From contig NC_059362.1 of NCBI RefSeq assembly GCF_019703515.2, positions 26,557,826 to 26,621,825 of the forward strand: 64,000 nucleotides of DNA. Direction: 5' to 3'. Positions 1-11,680 of this stretch are shown piece by piece. The position numbers and the translations under genes are program-made. This DNA is from Myxocyprinus asiaticus (lineage: Eukaryota; Chordata; Actinopteri; Cypriniformes; Catostomidae). Under the pieces are notes generated by a model. That model saw only the letters and a list, made by a program, of their open reading frames with translations, was not told the origin of the DNA and searched no databases. Position 1 is the stretch's first letter. Each line of letters begins with the position of its first letter.

Positions 1-838
1 TATGTAAAAAAAAAAATTCTAGAGCAAATAGTTTTCCTAATAATTCATGACCACAAATGTGGACAGCAAGACTACGTTGTGAAATTTTAAATAACACTAA
101 GCTATAGAAAGTTTATTTTGTTTCCAGGGGTGTTGGTTATTCATGATTTTGAGACATTACAGACAGTAAAGCTGATTTTTCTGTAAACTGAATCAATAAT
201 TTTTATTCAAAGTAATGTCCAGCATCATCCAATCACTGCCAGCCATGTTAAAATAAAATGTAGCATAATACAATTCTGAATCCATGTACTGATTACCATT
301 GTCCCATGTCTGCCAAACACGTTGAGTGGTCCAAACATCATCTGCAGCCTGAAACTGAACTTATGGTTGGATTTTAGGATTGAATGCATTGTAGCTACAT
401 AGAAAGCTATAGGATGCTCCCTTGCTCACTATTTAGTGAATGACTTAACCTCCAGTGTGCTGTCTATCTGCACTGGTCTCAGAACAGTTCAAAATATACC
501 TTATTTTCATCCTAACGCCATATAAAGCCTCTTTCAGCTTTTGGATGAACCCATTTATTCTCAGTGTGAAAATGCACAGTAAATATATATGAATGCATTT
601 ATTATGTTAATTAATAGAATCGTATTGCACAGAGAACATAACAAAATGTATATTAAAATGAAGCTAAACGACCCACAGATGTGTTAGAGTTGAAAGTTTT
701 TCAAAATAACTAACATGTTTTTTCTACTTTTGAGGAAACACGGTGCCAGTGTCCACATACAGTATGTAGACATCATGTTTATCAGCGTGCTGACGTGCAA
801 AATATGAACAGATTTTGTAAAGCAGCATATCAAATGAA
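1..838. other. AT-rich intergenic DNA, no gene seen
   Basis: No reading frame resembling a known protein, no RNA gene and no clear transposon ends were recognised here. Composition is AT-rich, like the rest of the intergenic sequence. It may contain decayed repeats that I could not identify. Confidence 0.5.
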
Positions 839-1962
839 ACATCTCCGGTTACTCATGTACACATTTGGTAAGACATTGCATTTGAACGCTATGGGGAATT
901 CCTAGTCCACAACTTAGCTGAAGCCCTTGTATCATAATGACAATCTTATGATTGGCAATGGTGTTTGAGCCCCGCGCTTTTAGGCATGCATTTGCCCTAT
1001 ATAAGCGGGCACTCAAACACCATTTCTTCCGAATTTTCTGAATGAAGGACAAGAACTTATGCTCGTACCTCAAAACTCTGAAGTAGTAGTGTGGCCAAGT
1101 TTTGCGATGTCTCGTTCCCTTCATCTCAGGGAATCAAGGTTACATGAGTATCCGGAGACATTCCCTGTTGATTCAGTTCCCTCGACATTGCATTGGAGCG
1201 CTATGGGGAACGGAGTCCCATCACGCCACACTACGTAGCATCATACCCTAAGATGTACTAAGGTAGAAACACTTAGAAGAATATGTATATGAGGTCATGG
1301 GTCCTTCGGGCAGTGACTTATTATGATATGTCTTCAAGTGTGTATGAAAATGAATAACCCCACATGGTGAAAACCAGATAGGAAGTTCATTTTAATCTGA
1401 GGATCTATATGAGTCATATAATACACCATTTGGCATGGGTGTGGCCCAGGCAGTGAACGCAGCTCTCATATCTGACGGAACGATGTGTCGCTCACAGGAA
1501 CACTTGCAACACATCATCTTTAAAAAGATGCGTACACACAAGCAATGCTTTTATAGAGTGTTTTATGTCACTTGGATGGAATATTACGTATATACATATA
1601 TATACAGTATATCAAAGGATACAGCTCCTGCCTGGATGTTGCGGGAAGCGGGTAGATGTCTCACTGAGCAAAGAACCTGATACGGCAGCGAGGCGAAGAA
1701 ACTTCTTCACCGGAACACTTGTGGGGGTGGGTGAATCTTTCGCGGCAGGCACAGAGAGTCAGGCGAAGACCGTCCTGATGTGTCTGCAGGGAATCCCGTC
1801 CGCTGATGGGTATCCATTGATGGCGAAGAGAGGGCTGTTCCGGATGCATAGTCAAGACAAGCTTGAAGGAAGAAAACTCTGAAGAAATGGTGTTTGAGCG
1901 CCTGCTAATATAGTGCAAATGCGCATCTAAAAGGGCGGGGCTCTAACACCAGTGCCAATCAT

Positions 1963-1968
1963 AACATT
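1963..1968. repeat. Target-site duplication, left copy (AACATT)
   Basis: AACATT here is repeated at 4702-4707 on the other side of the LINE. The uninterrupted inverted copy of the host repeat (around 925-950, reverse complement) reads AAGATT at the same place, which supports a single pre-insertion site. Confidence 0.6.
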
Positions 1969-2635
1969 TACATTTATTCATTTGGCAGATGCTTTTATCC
2001 AAAGCCACTTACAAAAGAGGGAAAACATAAGCGAATCATCTTAAGGAGACAGTGGTACGAAAAGTGAAATATTAGCCGACCGCAGGCTTCTAGTGGATGC
2101 GTAGCTCTGCAGAAATGATTTTAGGTATGCTGGAGCAGACCCAGTGACTGTTTTGTATGCCAGCATCAGAGCCTAGAACTTGATATGTGCATCAACCGGC
2201 AGCCAGTGATGAGAGACAAGGAGTGGTGTAACATGCGCTCTCTTTAGTTGATTAAAGAACAGACGTGCTGCTGCATTCTGGATCATTTGCAGGGGTCTAA
2301 TTGCACATGCAGGGAGGCCTGCAATGAGAGCGTTACAGTAGTCCAGTCTAGTTATGACAAGTGACTGAACAAGAAGATGTGTGGCATGTTCAGAGAGGAA
2401 GGGTCTTATCTTCCTGATATTGTAGAGTGTAAATTACATGATCTTGCGGTCTCTGAGATGTGGTCTGTGAAATTTAGTTTGTTATCGATGTTACCCCTAG
2501 ATTTCTGACCATTTTGGAAGGCGTTACTGTAGTTGCACCCAGCTGCACTGTGATTTTGTGTTCAACAACAGGGTTGGCTGGAAAGACAAGGAGTTCGGTC
2601 TTGGCTGGGTAAAGTTGTAGGTGGTGTTTCTTCAT

Positions 2636-3184
2636 CTAGGCCAAGATGTCTGCCAGGCAGGCAGAGATTCGAGCAGTCACTGTGGTGTCATTGGGCTGGA
2701 AAGACAAGTAGAGTTGTGTGTCATCAGCGTAGCAATGGTAAGAGAAACCATGTGCCTGAATGATGGGTCCCAGTGATGTTGTGTATATAGAGAAGAGAAG
2801 TGTCCCAAGCACTGAACCCTGAGGTACCCCAGTAAGTAGCTGATGTGGCTTGGACACCTCACCTCTCCAGGCTACCTTGAAGGACCTACCTGAGAGATAG
2901 GAATTAAACCAGTCAAGCACAGTTCCTGTGATGCCCAGCGAAGAGAGGGTGGAGAGTAAGATCTGATGGTTGACTGTGTCGAAGGCTGCAGAAAGGTCCA
3001 GTGGAATCAGGACGGATGATCTGGATTCAGCTTTCACCTGTCTCAGCGACTCAGTGACAGACAGCAGGGCAGTCTCGGTGGAGTGTCCACTTTTGAAGCC
3101 TGACTGATTGTCATCCAGCAGCTTGTTCTGTGAGAGATAGGCAGAGATTTGATTGAAAACTGCCCTTTCAAGTGTTTTTGCCAT
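2636..3184 (-). pseudogene. LINE reverse transcriptase core (L2-like)
   Basis: This 182-codon open stretch covers the palm and fingers of a non-LTR reverse transcriptase. Visible are LERAVFNQISAYL, the QSGFKSGHSTETALL motif, an LDLSAAFDTVNH block carrying the first catalytic aspartate, GVPQGSVLG, and the YADD catalytic box (CYADDTQLYLSF). In an intact element it would copy element RNA at a nicked target. Here it is a fragment of ORF2: the same protein continues in other frames upstream (3185-4600, endonuclease and linker). Downstream a stop replaces the codon just before the MKKHHLQL segment, so no full-length product is possible. Confidence 0.9.
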
Positions 3185-3696
3185 GAATGGAATGAGAGAG
3201 ACTGGTCTGTTGTGTTCTATTTGTGTGGGGTTAAGTGTGGGTTTCTTCAGCAGCAGGGTTACTCGAGCCTGCCTAAATGTAGTGGGAAAAGTGCCTGTAA
3301 GTAGAGATGTGTTAATTATGTGAGTGAGTGCAGGTAAGATGGACAGAGAGATGGCCTGGAGAAGGTGAGAAGAAATGGGTCAAGGGAACAGGTGGTGGGG
3401 TGGTTGGAGAGGAGGAGTTTAGAGACCTCAGTGTCAGTCAGGGGAGAGAACATAGAGACAGAGGAGTTGCATACAGGAGACGGGTGTTTGACAGGGTGAG
3501 GTGCTGAGAATGTATTGCTGATGGTTGTAACCTTATTAATAAAAAAATGAGGACAAGACATCTGCTGTCAGTGATGTGTCAGGTGGTAGAGGAGGAGGGC
3601 AGAGAAGTGTGTTATTTACCATTATCTGCTGGATCTTTAGATTTCCACCATCTCCTCTCAGCTGCCCTGAGGTCAGTCTGATGTTCATGAAGGATG

Positions 3697-4560
3697 TCAG
3701 AGAGCCAGGGGCTGGGTGGTGTAGTACGTGCTGGCCTTGAGGAGAGAAGACAGATTTTGTCTAGACAGGCTGTTAAAGTAGAGCTTAGTGTGTCTGTGGC
3801 AGTGTGTGGGAAGAGAGGTAGGGACAGCAGAGGAAAGGCAAGAGGGTGAAAGAGAACGGAGGTTACAACGAAAGGAAACCAAAGGTGGAGTCTGTTTTAA
3901 TGTAGATGGGAGAGTCATGTTGAATTGAACAAAGTAGTGATCAGAGACATGTAAAGGAGTAACAAGAATATTTGAGTTGGTACAGTTACGTGTAAAAATG
4001 AGGTCCAGCTGGTTGCCCGATCTGTGAGTTGCTGTGGTGCTTAGTCTTTCCAAGTCAAATGCGGCCAGAAGAGCATTCAGTTCAGTGGCCTGGAGCTTGT
4101 CTTGGTGTATATTGAAATCACCAAGAACCACAAGTGGCTTACCATCATCCTTCATCCTCGAGAAAGTTTGCCAGCTTACCTGGAGGGCGATAAATGACAA
4201 CAACATGCATTTTTGTGGGTTGCATTGTAGTAATAGCATGGAATTCAAAATTAGTATTATTACATAGAGAAGAGTGTGGTGAAAAAGTCCAGTTGTTATG
4301 AATGAGCAAACTTGTTCCCCCACCCCTGTCGAGGGGTGTTAGAGAAGGAGAAGTTGTTGGAGAGAGCAGCAGGTGTTGCTGTATCCTCTGGACGTATTCA
4401 TGTTTCTGTCAGTGCCAGGATGCTGAGGGTGGACTGTGTGGCAAAGGCTGGAGTGAAGTCAGCTTTGTTCACAGCTGACTGGCAGTTCCAGAGTCCTACT
4501 GAGAAAGAGAGTGGAGCAGGTGCTGAAGTGCGAAGTGGCCATAGGTTGTGTGGGTTGCGT
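3697..4560 (-). pseudogene. LINE AP-endonuclease domain, frameshifted
   Basis: On the minus strand this encodes most of an L2-type apurinic-like endonuclease, the domain that nicks the target before reverse transcription. Recognisable pieces in order are LWNCQSAVNKADF (about 4500), ALTETWIRPED (about 4400), a RGGGTSLLIHNNW block (about 4300), VIYRPPG, VVLGDFNIH and THRSGNQLDLIF, then SDHYFVQF near 3930. The TETW, GDFN and SDH motifs carry expected active-site residues. The frame changes near 4170-4200, so it is broken. It belongs with the reverse transcriptase just downstream. Confidence 0.85.
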
Positions 4561-4701
4561 TTTGTCTTGCATCTATATCATGTAAACGGTCTGTAACAGA
4601 TAACAGGGATGTGCTTGAAGGTATATGTTATTCGTGAAGTAGACATGTTAGTATGTACAAGGAAAATAAGAAAAGAGATAAAATTAAGATACTTAAGTGC
4701 T

Positions 4702-4707
4702 AACATT
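4702..4707. repeat. Target-site duplication, right copy (AACATT)
   Basis: Matches 1963-1968. After it the host palindromic repeat resumes (GTTATGATACAAG), as in its other copy. Confidence 0.6.
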
Positions 4708-4790
4708 GACGTTATGATACAAGAAAAGGAATTCCCCATAGTGTTCAAATGCAATGTCGAGTGAACTGAATCGATAGGGAGACCCTGCTC

Positions 4791-6480
4791 TTTACAACCA
4801 AAAAAAACTTAAAGATATTTCTTACCAGAGGCACTTTTGTTGGCGCTGCGTCCGTAGGAGCGCTTCAAGGAAATCGATGTCATGTTGTTGTGTCACATGA
4901 CTCGAGGCGGCAGAAGTTTAACCCTTTAAATGACAGTCTAGAGTCTTGTGAACTGTATTCAGTAGGTTTTTATTCATTTAAATTATGCGTTGCGTACAGC
5001 GAAGCCAAAATACAACAAGTTTTACTTTCTGAAAGATGTTGTAGCCTACACATCTCTTTCGCCCAAACTGACAATGCAAATAGAAAATGAAAAATCAGGA
5101 TAACTAAAATGAAACATTTTTAGTGGTGGTTGAAAATGTTACCCTGTCCGGTGCGACACTGCAGACTGTTATAGAATGGTGGTAAGAGATTATCATGAAT
5201 TCAATGCTAAATTTACTTGAAAGCATACTTTTTCATCATAACCTAGTTTAATTTTTTTAATTTAATTTTTTTTAAATCAATGCTAATCAAAAAATAAACT
5301 TGGTTCAAAAATGACTTTCTAACCTTAGAATCAGTTATATCTCATTTCTAGCATTGCTTAAAAAAATAACTTGTGATGCACACTGACACCTACATGAGCC
5401 TAACTTGTCCCTGTTTGTGGAACAAGCACTGTTACAACTAAATCATGTTACAAGCATCCCATGTCTCCCTGCGTGGGGAACCCTGGATGTGAAACATTAG
5501 TAATCACTCTCTCTGATGTATTGTTAAAGTCAAAAATGTGTTGCAATCACTGCCAAAACATAGAAATTCACTGATGAGCAAAAGGATCTTGGATCTCTTG
5601 AAATTCCTGAGCTGAACTGAAAAGTTGCTAAAAGATTCTAAAAGAGAGCAAATTGAAGTGACTCTTTTAGAACAATGCAGCTCAACTAAATCAAACTGGA
5701 CCAGTGGTTGCTGAATACATTTATTGTGGACTCTTGTTTCAAGCTCTTTTTCCCATATGCCATGAAAACGGCATGTGCACCAGATGTGTACACAAGGTTT
5801 CTGTAGAGCTGAGAGTTCATTGCTGATTGACTCTTAAACAGAGACACATTTAAAGTAGAAAGTATGTCCAAGGTTTTGTAAATGAGTTCTTCAAGTCTTT
5901 AACTTTTACAACGGTACAATCAACATGTAAATCCTAGGACACCGCTTTTGGTGGAGTAAATATTATGTAGATTTGGTGAGGTATTATTTTCAGTACCAAT
6001 TCTTTTCAGTACTTTCACTTTTAGCTGCATATTGTTCTTTTAATTTTATAAACAGTTAAATAAAAAAGTTTAAGATATTTTAAAATGCCTTTTTATAAAA
6101 TGGTGATTTTTTTTCAGAAATATATATATATATTCTGTACATTGTATCGCTTTTCAATCATTGACTTCATTCAACTTTGCGCACAGCTACACAGACTTTA
6201 CGAAGATAAGTGTATGACAGCTGTGACATCAGTTCACAAGGGGCTTTATATACAGGCAACATCATGTTCATGAATAATTCTGCTTCTATGCAGCTGGCAA
6301 CGGAACATTCCTTTTTGTGCATTAGCTGATTGCATCCCTAACCCATTCACTGTAGTTAACCACATTGTTTGAAGAAGCTAGTGTGTGGTCTGCCTGTTCG
6401 CGTGCAGCCTGACATCTGTGGACCAGTGCAGCGTATGCTGCTACTCCTAAAAGACGCTAAAGATCACGCCGGCTCCAGAA
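4791..6480. other. AT-rich intergenic DNA, no gene seen
   Basis: Only short, low-complexity or unrecognised reading frames are present. Short A/T runs occur near 5250-5280 and a (TA)n patch at 6121-6132. No RNA gene or transposon ends were recognised. Confidence 0.5.
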
Positions 6481-6489
6481 ATCAATAAT

Positions 6490-7400
6490 TAGGGTACAAC
6501 GGGGCTAAAGGCACCCCTTAAGGAAAATGTGCTTTTTTTGTATCAAGATTGAAAAAAATTTATTTATTTTTATTTAACATTGATCGAGCAACATAATTTG
6601 TGTGAAAAGAAATAATAAAGGAAGGTTGTTTTGATTAAAATTATTTTTTTAAAGGTTGCAAGGGAGCATTTTACCCCACACTTGGGGTAAAAGGCTCACA
6701 GGGGGGTTAAAGTGATATCGTGTAAATACATGGGGACAATAATTATAGGGCAACATTTTTCAGCTTTTTAAAATCAAACTTATCAACAAGCAAATATGTT
6801 TGAGACAGCAATTTGCTTTTTTGGGTAACAAATTAACAGAATACTTATTCAAAATAACCAGTTCAGAAAAGGGTTAACCATTTTCTGTTAATTTCAATCA
6901 CATCTGGCATTTCATAACATCTCAAGTATTCTGTAAATAACTTAATCTCCATTGTTATTGGATCAGTCAATATGACCCCACTTTGAACATTTTTCATAAC
7001 AAATCTATTCCTCCCACTTAAGAAAAACAATGTGTGACCTTTATCCCCTGCAACAGTTATTTAAAAAACTTTTGATTTACTCACACTGAACAAAACTGAT
7101 AAATATTTTGCCAAAAAAAAAAATAAATAATAATAAATGTGATAATTTCAGGGATTTTCATTAGCTGCATACATTTGCTAAATTAAATATTTTTTAATAT
7201 TAGATCAAATTACATCAAAATCAAACTGATGATCGCAATGATCTCATTTATCTGGAATATTTTGCAGTGTATAGAGATAAACAGGTGTTTAGAAAAGTAC
7301 TGTGGTAGTTTTTTGTTGCTGTTTAGGGTTTTGGGAAAAAATAAAATCAAAAGTGCCTTTTACCCCACGGGGCCTTTAGTCCGCTTGCTTGTGTCAGTGG
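6490..7400. repeat. Possible non-autonomous DNA element with GGGGC/GCCCC ends
   Basis: The left edge carries ACGGGGCTAAAGGCACCCC. The right edge carries the near-inverted TTTTACCCCACGGGGCCTTT. An internal GGGGTAAAAGG motif occurs at about 6684. The interior is AT-rich and non-coding. The resemblance of the two edges suggests a terminal-inverted-repeat element, but I could not define exact ends or a target duplication. Confidence 0.35.
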
Positions 7401-7711
7401 GGTGAAAGGTGGAAACGTTTCTAGGGGCCCACAGGTCCAGGGGGGGACCCACAACAAGTTCTAAACTGTATTTTTGAAATATAAAGGGGCCCTGAGCAAT
7501 ATACAGTCAGGTGTCCCAGAATACTTTGCTACAGCCCTGCCCTTGTATAGGCAAATTGTTTAATCTTATGAAGGGACACTGAAATTTGGTTTGAGTATTT
7601 CTGTAACTGCTGGGATTTTCACACACAACAGTCTCTAGAGTTTACTCAGAATGGCGCCAAAAAAACAAAACAACAACAACAACAAAAACATCCAGTGAGC
7701 GGCAGTTCTAG

Positions 7712-7905
7712 GGATGGAAACGCCTTGTTGATGAGAGAGGTCAACGGAGAATGGCCAGACTGGTTCAAGCTGACAGAAAGTATATGGTAACTCAGATAAC
7801 CGCTCTGAATAACTGTAGAGAGCAGAATAGCATCTCAGAATGCACAACACATCGAACCTTGAGGAGGATGGGCCACAACAGCAGAAGACCATGTGGGACA
7901 CTTTA
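7712..7905 (+). pseudogene. Tc1-like transposase N-terminal fragment
   Basis: Translation gives MARLVQADRKYMVTQITALN followed by NSISECTTHRTLRRMGHNSRRP. This matches the N-terminal helix-turn-helix, DNA-binding part of a common fish Tc1 transposase family. The fragment ends after about 60 codons at CATGTGGGACA and runs into unrelated sequence and a (TG)n tract. The catalytic DDE domain and both terminal repeats are absent, so this is a dead remnant. Confidence 0.75.
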
Positions 7906-7942
7906 TAAGTTCCTAATTAAGTGCTCAGTGAGTGTAGCTTAT

Positions 7943-7944
<2 letters not shown>

Positions 7945-7972
<28 letters not shown>
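7945..7972. repeat. (TG)n microsatellite
   Basis: About 14 uninterrupted TG units, followed by TATGTG and a short (AGT)n patch. Confidence 0.95.
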
Positions 7973-7980
<8 letters not shown>

Positions 7981-7989
7981 GTAGTAGTA

Positions 7990-9600
7990 TTAGTAGTAGT
8001 CCTATATATAGGCGGGCCTCGAACTGAATAATTTAAAAAAGAAGTGAAATTGATTTAATAAAGTGATTTCAATGCGTCCTCTCTGTGGAAAAGTCAAAAT
8101 TAGTGCTTGTATATACAATGACCACAAGGGGGCGACGAATGACAGGAACACACATTTAGCAGGTGAATTTGGCCAACCTACAACAGAAGCGATCACTGTT
8201 GCTTCTCGCTGCACAGTGCCAAATTAGGCTAATTCCGCAGGCTTGAAGGGGATCGAAGATACTAAATTAAAACAAGGATAGGAAAGAAACATCCAAGTGA
8301 AAAAGACGAGTCAGCAAATGTAGCTACTGTATAGCCATAAATTTAAGTACAATTATATATTTATTTTGTGTAAGAACTAAGTGAATAATGCTTTGAAACA
8401 TTCATAATTCTTTGGATCTCATTTGCTGATAAAATAAATAAATAAATTGACAATTTTTTTTAAAAAAATACCCCAAATCAGAAAAAGTCAATAAACAGCT
8501 TGGAAAATCAAACAAATGCAAATGTATCAAATTAAACAGCTTTAATATGTTGTTATCATCCTCATTGTTTATAATGATATAATGAGCTTGTGGTTTTAAT
8601 GTTGATGTTATTTTTATATTGCCGTTTTTATTCTATGCTATACATTGCTGTAATTGATTTAATTAGTAATGATCAGTTGGTGGTGGTGTTTTATTATATT
8701 TTTATTTTATAACATTTATAGTAGATGTTATTTGATTGAATAATTTAACTTTTTCGGCAAAAAAGATGACACTTTTTGATCGGTTTTTCTTTTTCTTTCT
8801 TGCTCTTTTTTCTTGCTGTGTCGTCCATTCTTTCTTTCTTTTTAATATTACACATTTTAATATTAAATAGCATAATCTACAACCCACAAGCAAGTCAAAT
8901 AGTCAAAGCAACAACTTCATTAAACTTGCTGTTACATATCATTAAATGTTTCTAATAAAAGATCACCATTTTGATCTGTAGCAACTTCTCTTCATTAACA
9001 TCTCACTCATGATGAAGACAGAAAATGCAGAATGCGGACTGACAAAGAATAACTTTGATAAATCTGGGTGGCTTTTCTTCAATTTAACATGCACACGAAA
9101 GTAAATAGTGCCTAATTAAAATTAGCACTATACTTAGAATGTATGCTTGTTCCCTCGCAATACATCTGTTCCCGAAAAACAAACTCAACTCTCACATCAC
9201 TTCACTCCTACAGCGCATCTATGCCAAATGATAAAGGCTAAATGAATGGACTATTGAGTCAAACGTGCAGGAGAGACGGGGAGCTATTCCTGTTCAACTG
9301 ACACTGTTAAAAACAAATACATCGTTACGAATATCATAATTTTTTTTTTTTTTTTCCTCGCCTATATTGATTAGGGCACATTGGTATGTCTTCTGTTAGA
9401 AAAAACAAATCCTAAATTTTTCAGCCATTAATTAGTCAATATATTTCAATTATAGTGCTACCTGAGTATATGTAAATTTTCTCATTTCCTGTCAGCATTT
9501 CTAGTCTTTCCGTATGTTTGAGTTATCCTTAACTCAAGGGTAGGCTACGCTTATACCCACAGGGAAAAGGTCTTTGGGTACAGCCTTTCCACAAACAGCT
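7990..9600. other. Region upstream of foxc1, no gene seen
   Basis: AT-rich DNA without recognisable transposons between about 8250 and 9540, in contrast to the flanks. It contains a T-rich run at 9340-9356 and an imperfect palindrome with a TAATTA core at 9106-9130. Low repeat content next to a developmental transcription factor suggests possible enhancers. This is inference. Confidence 0.45.
9106..9130. promoter_or_regulatory. Imperfect palindrome with homeodomain-type TAATTA core
   Basis: The arms TAGTGC-C-TAATT and AATTAGCACTA face each other around AA, about 850 bp upstream of the foxc1 start codon. Such a core can bind homeodomain proteins. No functional evidence is visible. Confidence 0.25.
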
Positions 9601-9974
9601 CTCGAGCGCTTATTGGTCACGAGATGTGCTCGGGGAGGAGCGCTCAAGCAACCAAAAGGCAGATTTGGTAATTCTGTGAAAAAGTCCCTCTGAAGTGACG
9701 GATGCGGGAAGTTCCCAGGTTTTCCCTAGTCACTGACTTCTCCACGTAAGCCGTTTTGCTTCTTATTGCCTTCACAGCCAGCAAAATCAGCTTGAAATTA
9801 ACATTGGATGAAAGTTTCCAGACAAGAGATTGAAGGAAACTGGAAGTTGCGAACACTGGAATACTTTGAATCCATTTGGCTTTTCCCCTCGTAGTTAACA
9901 AAGACATCTGGCTAGATTTTATTAGATTTTTCTCTGTTCATTCGCGGTAGGAGAGCATTGGAGAGAGGGGTACG
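9600..9974 (+). promoter_or_regulatory. foxc1: Probable foxc1 promoter-proximal region and 5' UTR
   Basis: The DNA becomes less AT-rich here than further upstream. It contains a CCAAT-box-like ATTGG at 9612-9616 and a GC-rich stretch (CTCGGGGAGGAGCGCTC) at about 9630-9645. No TATA box is obvious. The transcription start cannot be fixed from sequence. The segment leads directly into the foxc1 ATG at 9975. Confidence 0.45.
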
Positions 9975-11270
9975 ATGCAGGCGCGCTACCCCGTGTCTAG
10001 TCCAAGCCCTCTAGTGCCTTATATCACTGGAGAGCAGGGCTTTTACCGAGCCGCGGCCGGTGGAGGATATACCGGTATGCCTGCACCTATGAGCATGTAC
10101 TCTCATGCGGCGCACGAGCAGTACTCCGGTGGGATGGCCCGCGCCTATGGGCCATACGCTCCTGCACAACAGCCCAAGGACATGGTGAAGCCTCCATATA
10201 GCTACATCGCGCTAATTACCATGGCTATCCAGAACTCAGCCGATAAAAAGATCACACTGAATGGGATCTATCAGTTCATCATGGAACGTTTCCCATTTTA
10301 CCGGGACAATAAGCAAGGCTGGCAGAATAGCATACGACATAATCTTTCACTTAATGAGTGCTTTGTCAAAGTGCCACGAGATGATAAGAAGCCAGGTAAG
10401 GGCAGCTACTGGACCCTGGACCCGGACTCATATAACATGTTTGAAAACGGCAGTTTCTTGCGACGGAGGCGCCGCTTCAAGAAGAAGGATGTGCAGAGGG
10501 ATAGAGAAGACCGGGAGCGACAGAGCAAGGACACCCCGGTACAAGCATGCGAGCAAGAACTCCAGCCGCCAGTGAAGCTCCAGGATATAAAGACGGAGAA
10601 CGGGGCCTGCACGCCCCCGCATAATAGTACGCCACCCCTCAGTACCGTGCCTAAAACGGAGAGTCCAGACAGGAGCGGCGGGAGTGCGTGTAGCGGAAGC
10701 CCGCAGACGCAGACGGCACAACAGGCCTTCGGTATGGATACAATCATGACAGGACATCGAGGGTCCCCACAGCACGGTGCAGAACTCCCGGCCTCCCGTG
10801 CTGCCCTTCCAGGCTCGGTGTCTCTGACCTACTCGCCATCACCGCAACCCGCGCATTACAGTCCACCGTGCGGCCAGCCCGCCACTTATCACTGCAATAT
10901 GCAAGCAACGAGCCTGTACACTGGGGACCGAGGCCACGGGGACGACACTTTTCCGGAATATACAAACACAACAAGCGCCTCCTCTATCTCACATCCCCAC
11001 CAGAGCTCGAGCCAGGAGAGCCAGCACTTGCAGCAGAACAGACTCGCGCCCTGGTACCTCAATCAGTCCGCAGAGCTGGGACACCTGAGCGCGAGCTATC
11101 CAGCTCAGCAGCAGAACTTTCACGCAGTGCGCGAGATGTTCGAGACACAGCGGATAGCCCTGAACAGCTCTCCGGTGACCGGAAGCAATAGCTGTCAGAT
11201 GGCTTTCCCGTCCAGTCAGTCACTCTACCGGGCTTCCGGAGCCTTCGTATACGACTGCAGCAAGTTCTGA
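9975..11270 (+). CDS. foxc1: Forkhead box C1 transcription factor (intronless)
   Basis: Encodes a 431-residue nuclear transcription factor of the FOXC subfamily, which acts in somite, vascular, anterior-eye, neural-crest and kidney development. Residues 1-70 begin [10 protein letters not shown], with the conserved [14 protein letters not shown] block. The forkhead (winged-helix) domain is about 72-165. It starts [15 protein letters not shown], has recognition helix [12 protein letters not shown] (116-127), and ends in the basic nuclear-localisation run [10 protein letters not shown] (163-172). A likely SUMO consensus IKTE is at 205-208. The C-terminus ends FVYDCSKF, as in FOXC1 orthologues. 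The start at 9975 gives the conserved MQARY N-terminus and has A at -3. The gene is a single exon and GC-richer than its surroundings. Teleosts carry foxc1a and foxc1b. From memory the length and N-terminus fit foxc1b slightly better, but I leave that open. Confidence 0.97.
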   Translation: MQARYPVSSPSPLVPYITGEQGFYRAAAGGGYTGMPAPMSMYSHAAHEQYSGGMARAYGPYAPAQQPKDMVKPPYSYIALITMAIQNSADKKITLNGIYQFIMERFPFYRDNKQGWQNSIRHNLSLNECFVKVPRDDKKPGKGSYWTLDPDSYNMFENGSFLRRRRRFKKKDVQRDREDRERQSKDTPVQACEQELQPPVKLQDIKTENGACTPPHNSTPPLSTVPKTESPDRSGGSACSGSPQTQTAQQAFGMDTIMTGHRGSPQHGAELPASRAALPGSVSLTYSPSPQPAHYSPPCGQPATYHCNMQATSLYTGDRGHGDDTFPEYTNTTSASSISHPHQSSSQESQHLQQNRLAPWYLNQSAELGHLSASYPAQQQNFHAVREMFETQRIALNSSPVTGSNSCQMAFPSSQSLYRASGAFVYDCSKF

Positions 11271-11680
11271 CCAAAAGCTTTATTAATTTCAAAATGGTTT
11301 AATATATATTTGTTTTTGTTTTTTCCCCCCAATATGTCTGTAATTTAAGAAAGCGTTTAGGTCAGAGAACTCGGGCTAATATGCTAGTTTTTGTTGGTAA
11401 GTAGGATAATTCTGCTGTGGTCGTCTGACTGCACATAAACATTCTCTTCCTGCTCGTCCATGAAGTTGGTCTAAAAATAGATTTAAAGAAAATGTGTTAA
11501 TTTATTTCATGTAAGAGCATGTGGACCAACTTTGCAAGGAAATGTCTTAATTATTTATAATCAATGCAGTATAGAAAGGTGACGAGTGTACAACTGAGTT
11601 ACTTTTTTTTCTTCTTATAATTTCTTGAAAATATAAAAAATGACTATTTGCCAAATAAATTGTCGTCTTGTTGGAGTTAA
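11271..11680 (+). other. foxc1: foxc1 3' UTR
   Basis: AT-rich sequence follows the TGA at 11268-11270. A canonical AATAAA lies at 11654-11659, with T/G-rich sequence after it (TTGTCGTCTTGTTGG), consistent with cleavage near 11675-11680. Confidence 0.65.
11654..11659 (+). terminator. foxc1: Poly(A) signal AATAAA of foxc1
   Basis: First canonical hexamer after the foxc1 stop codon, 384 bp downstream. A GT-rich downstream element follows. Confidence 0.6.

Larger units (their letters stand above)
1969..4701 (-). mobile_element. L2-type non-LTR retrotransposon remnant (endonuclease + RT), 5'-truncated
   Basis: The minus strand reads 5' to 3' from 4701 to 1969. First comes the N-terminal part of the AP-endonuclease (LSILALTETWIRPEDTA around 4390-4450). 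Next are the later endonuclease motifs (VVLGDFNIH around 4110-4140) and the connecting region (SPVCNSSVSMFSPLTDTEVS). The reverse transcriptase follows (PLDLSAAFDTVNH, GVPQGSVLG, YADDTQLY), then the post-RT domain (LDYCNALIAGLP, QNAAARL, HWLPV). The 3' tail TTGGATAAAAGC...AATGTAAATGT at about 1969-2020 is typical of fish L2 elements. ORF1 and the 5' end are missing. Several frameshifts and a stop just after the RT core make it inactive. It sits inside the palindromic repeat, flanked by the 6-bp duplication AACATT. Confidence 0.88.
839..4790. repeat. Inverted-repeat (palindromic) DNA element, split by a LINE
   Basis: Related segments occur in opposite orientation. About 938-1035 (AATGGTGTTTGAGC core) matches the reverse complement of about 1868-1963. 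The motif GACATTGCATTTGAACGCTA at about 870 reappears inverted at 4735-4757, and a diverged form lies at 1186-1206. The ends at about 1163-1210 and 4735-4790 (reverse complement) share the core GATTCAGTTC followed by CTCGACATTGCAT. This is a non-coding foldback-type element. The LINE at 1969-4701 lies inside it, so the palindromic element is older. The family name is unknown to me, and its outer limits are approximate. Confidence 0.65.

Noticed and set aside
849..1124. Open frame of 91 codons on the minus strand
   Set aside because: It lies in the palindromic repeat, and its inverted copy at 1868-1963 does not preserve the frame.
10261..11292. Several alternative open frames overlapping foxc1 on both strands
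   Set aside because: They are shadows of the GC-rich foxc1 coding sequence; none resembles a known protein and the foxc1 frame explains the region.
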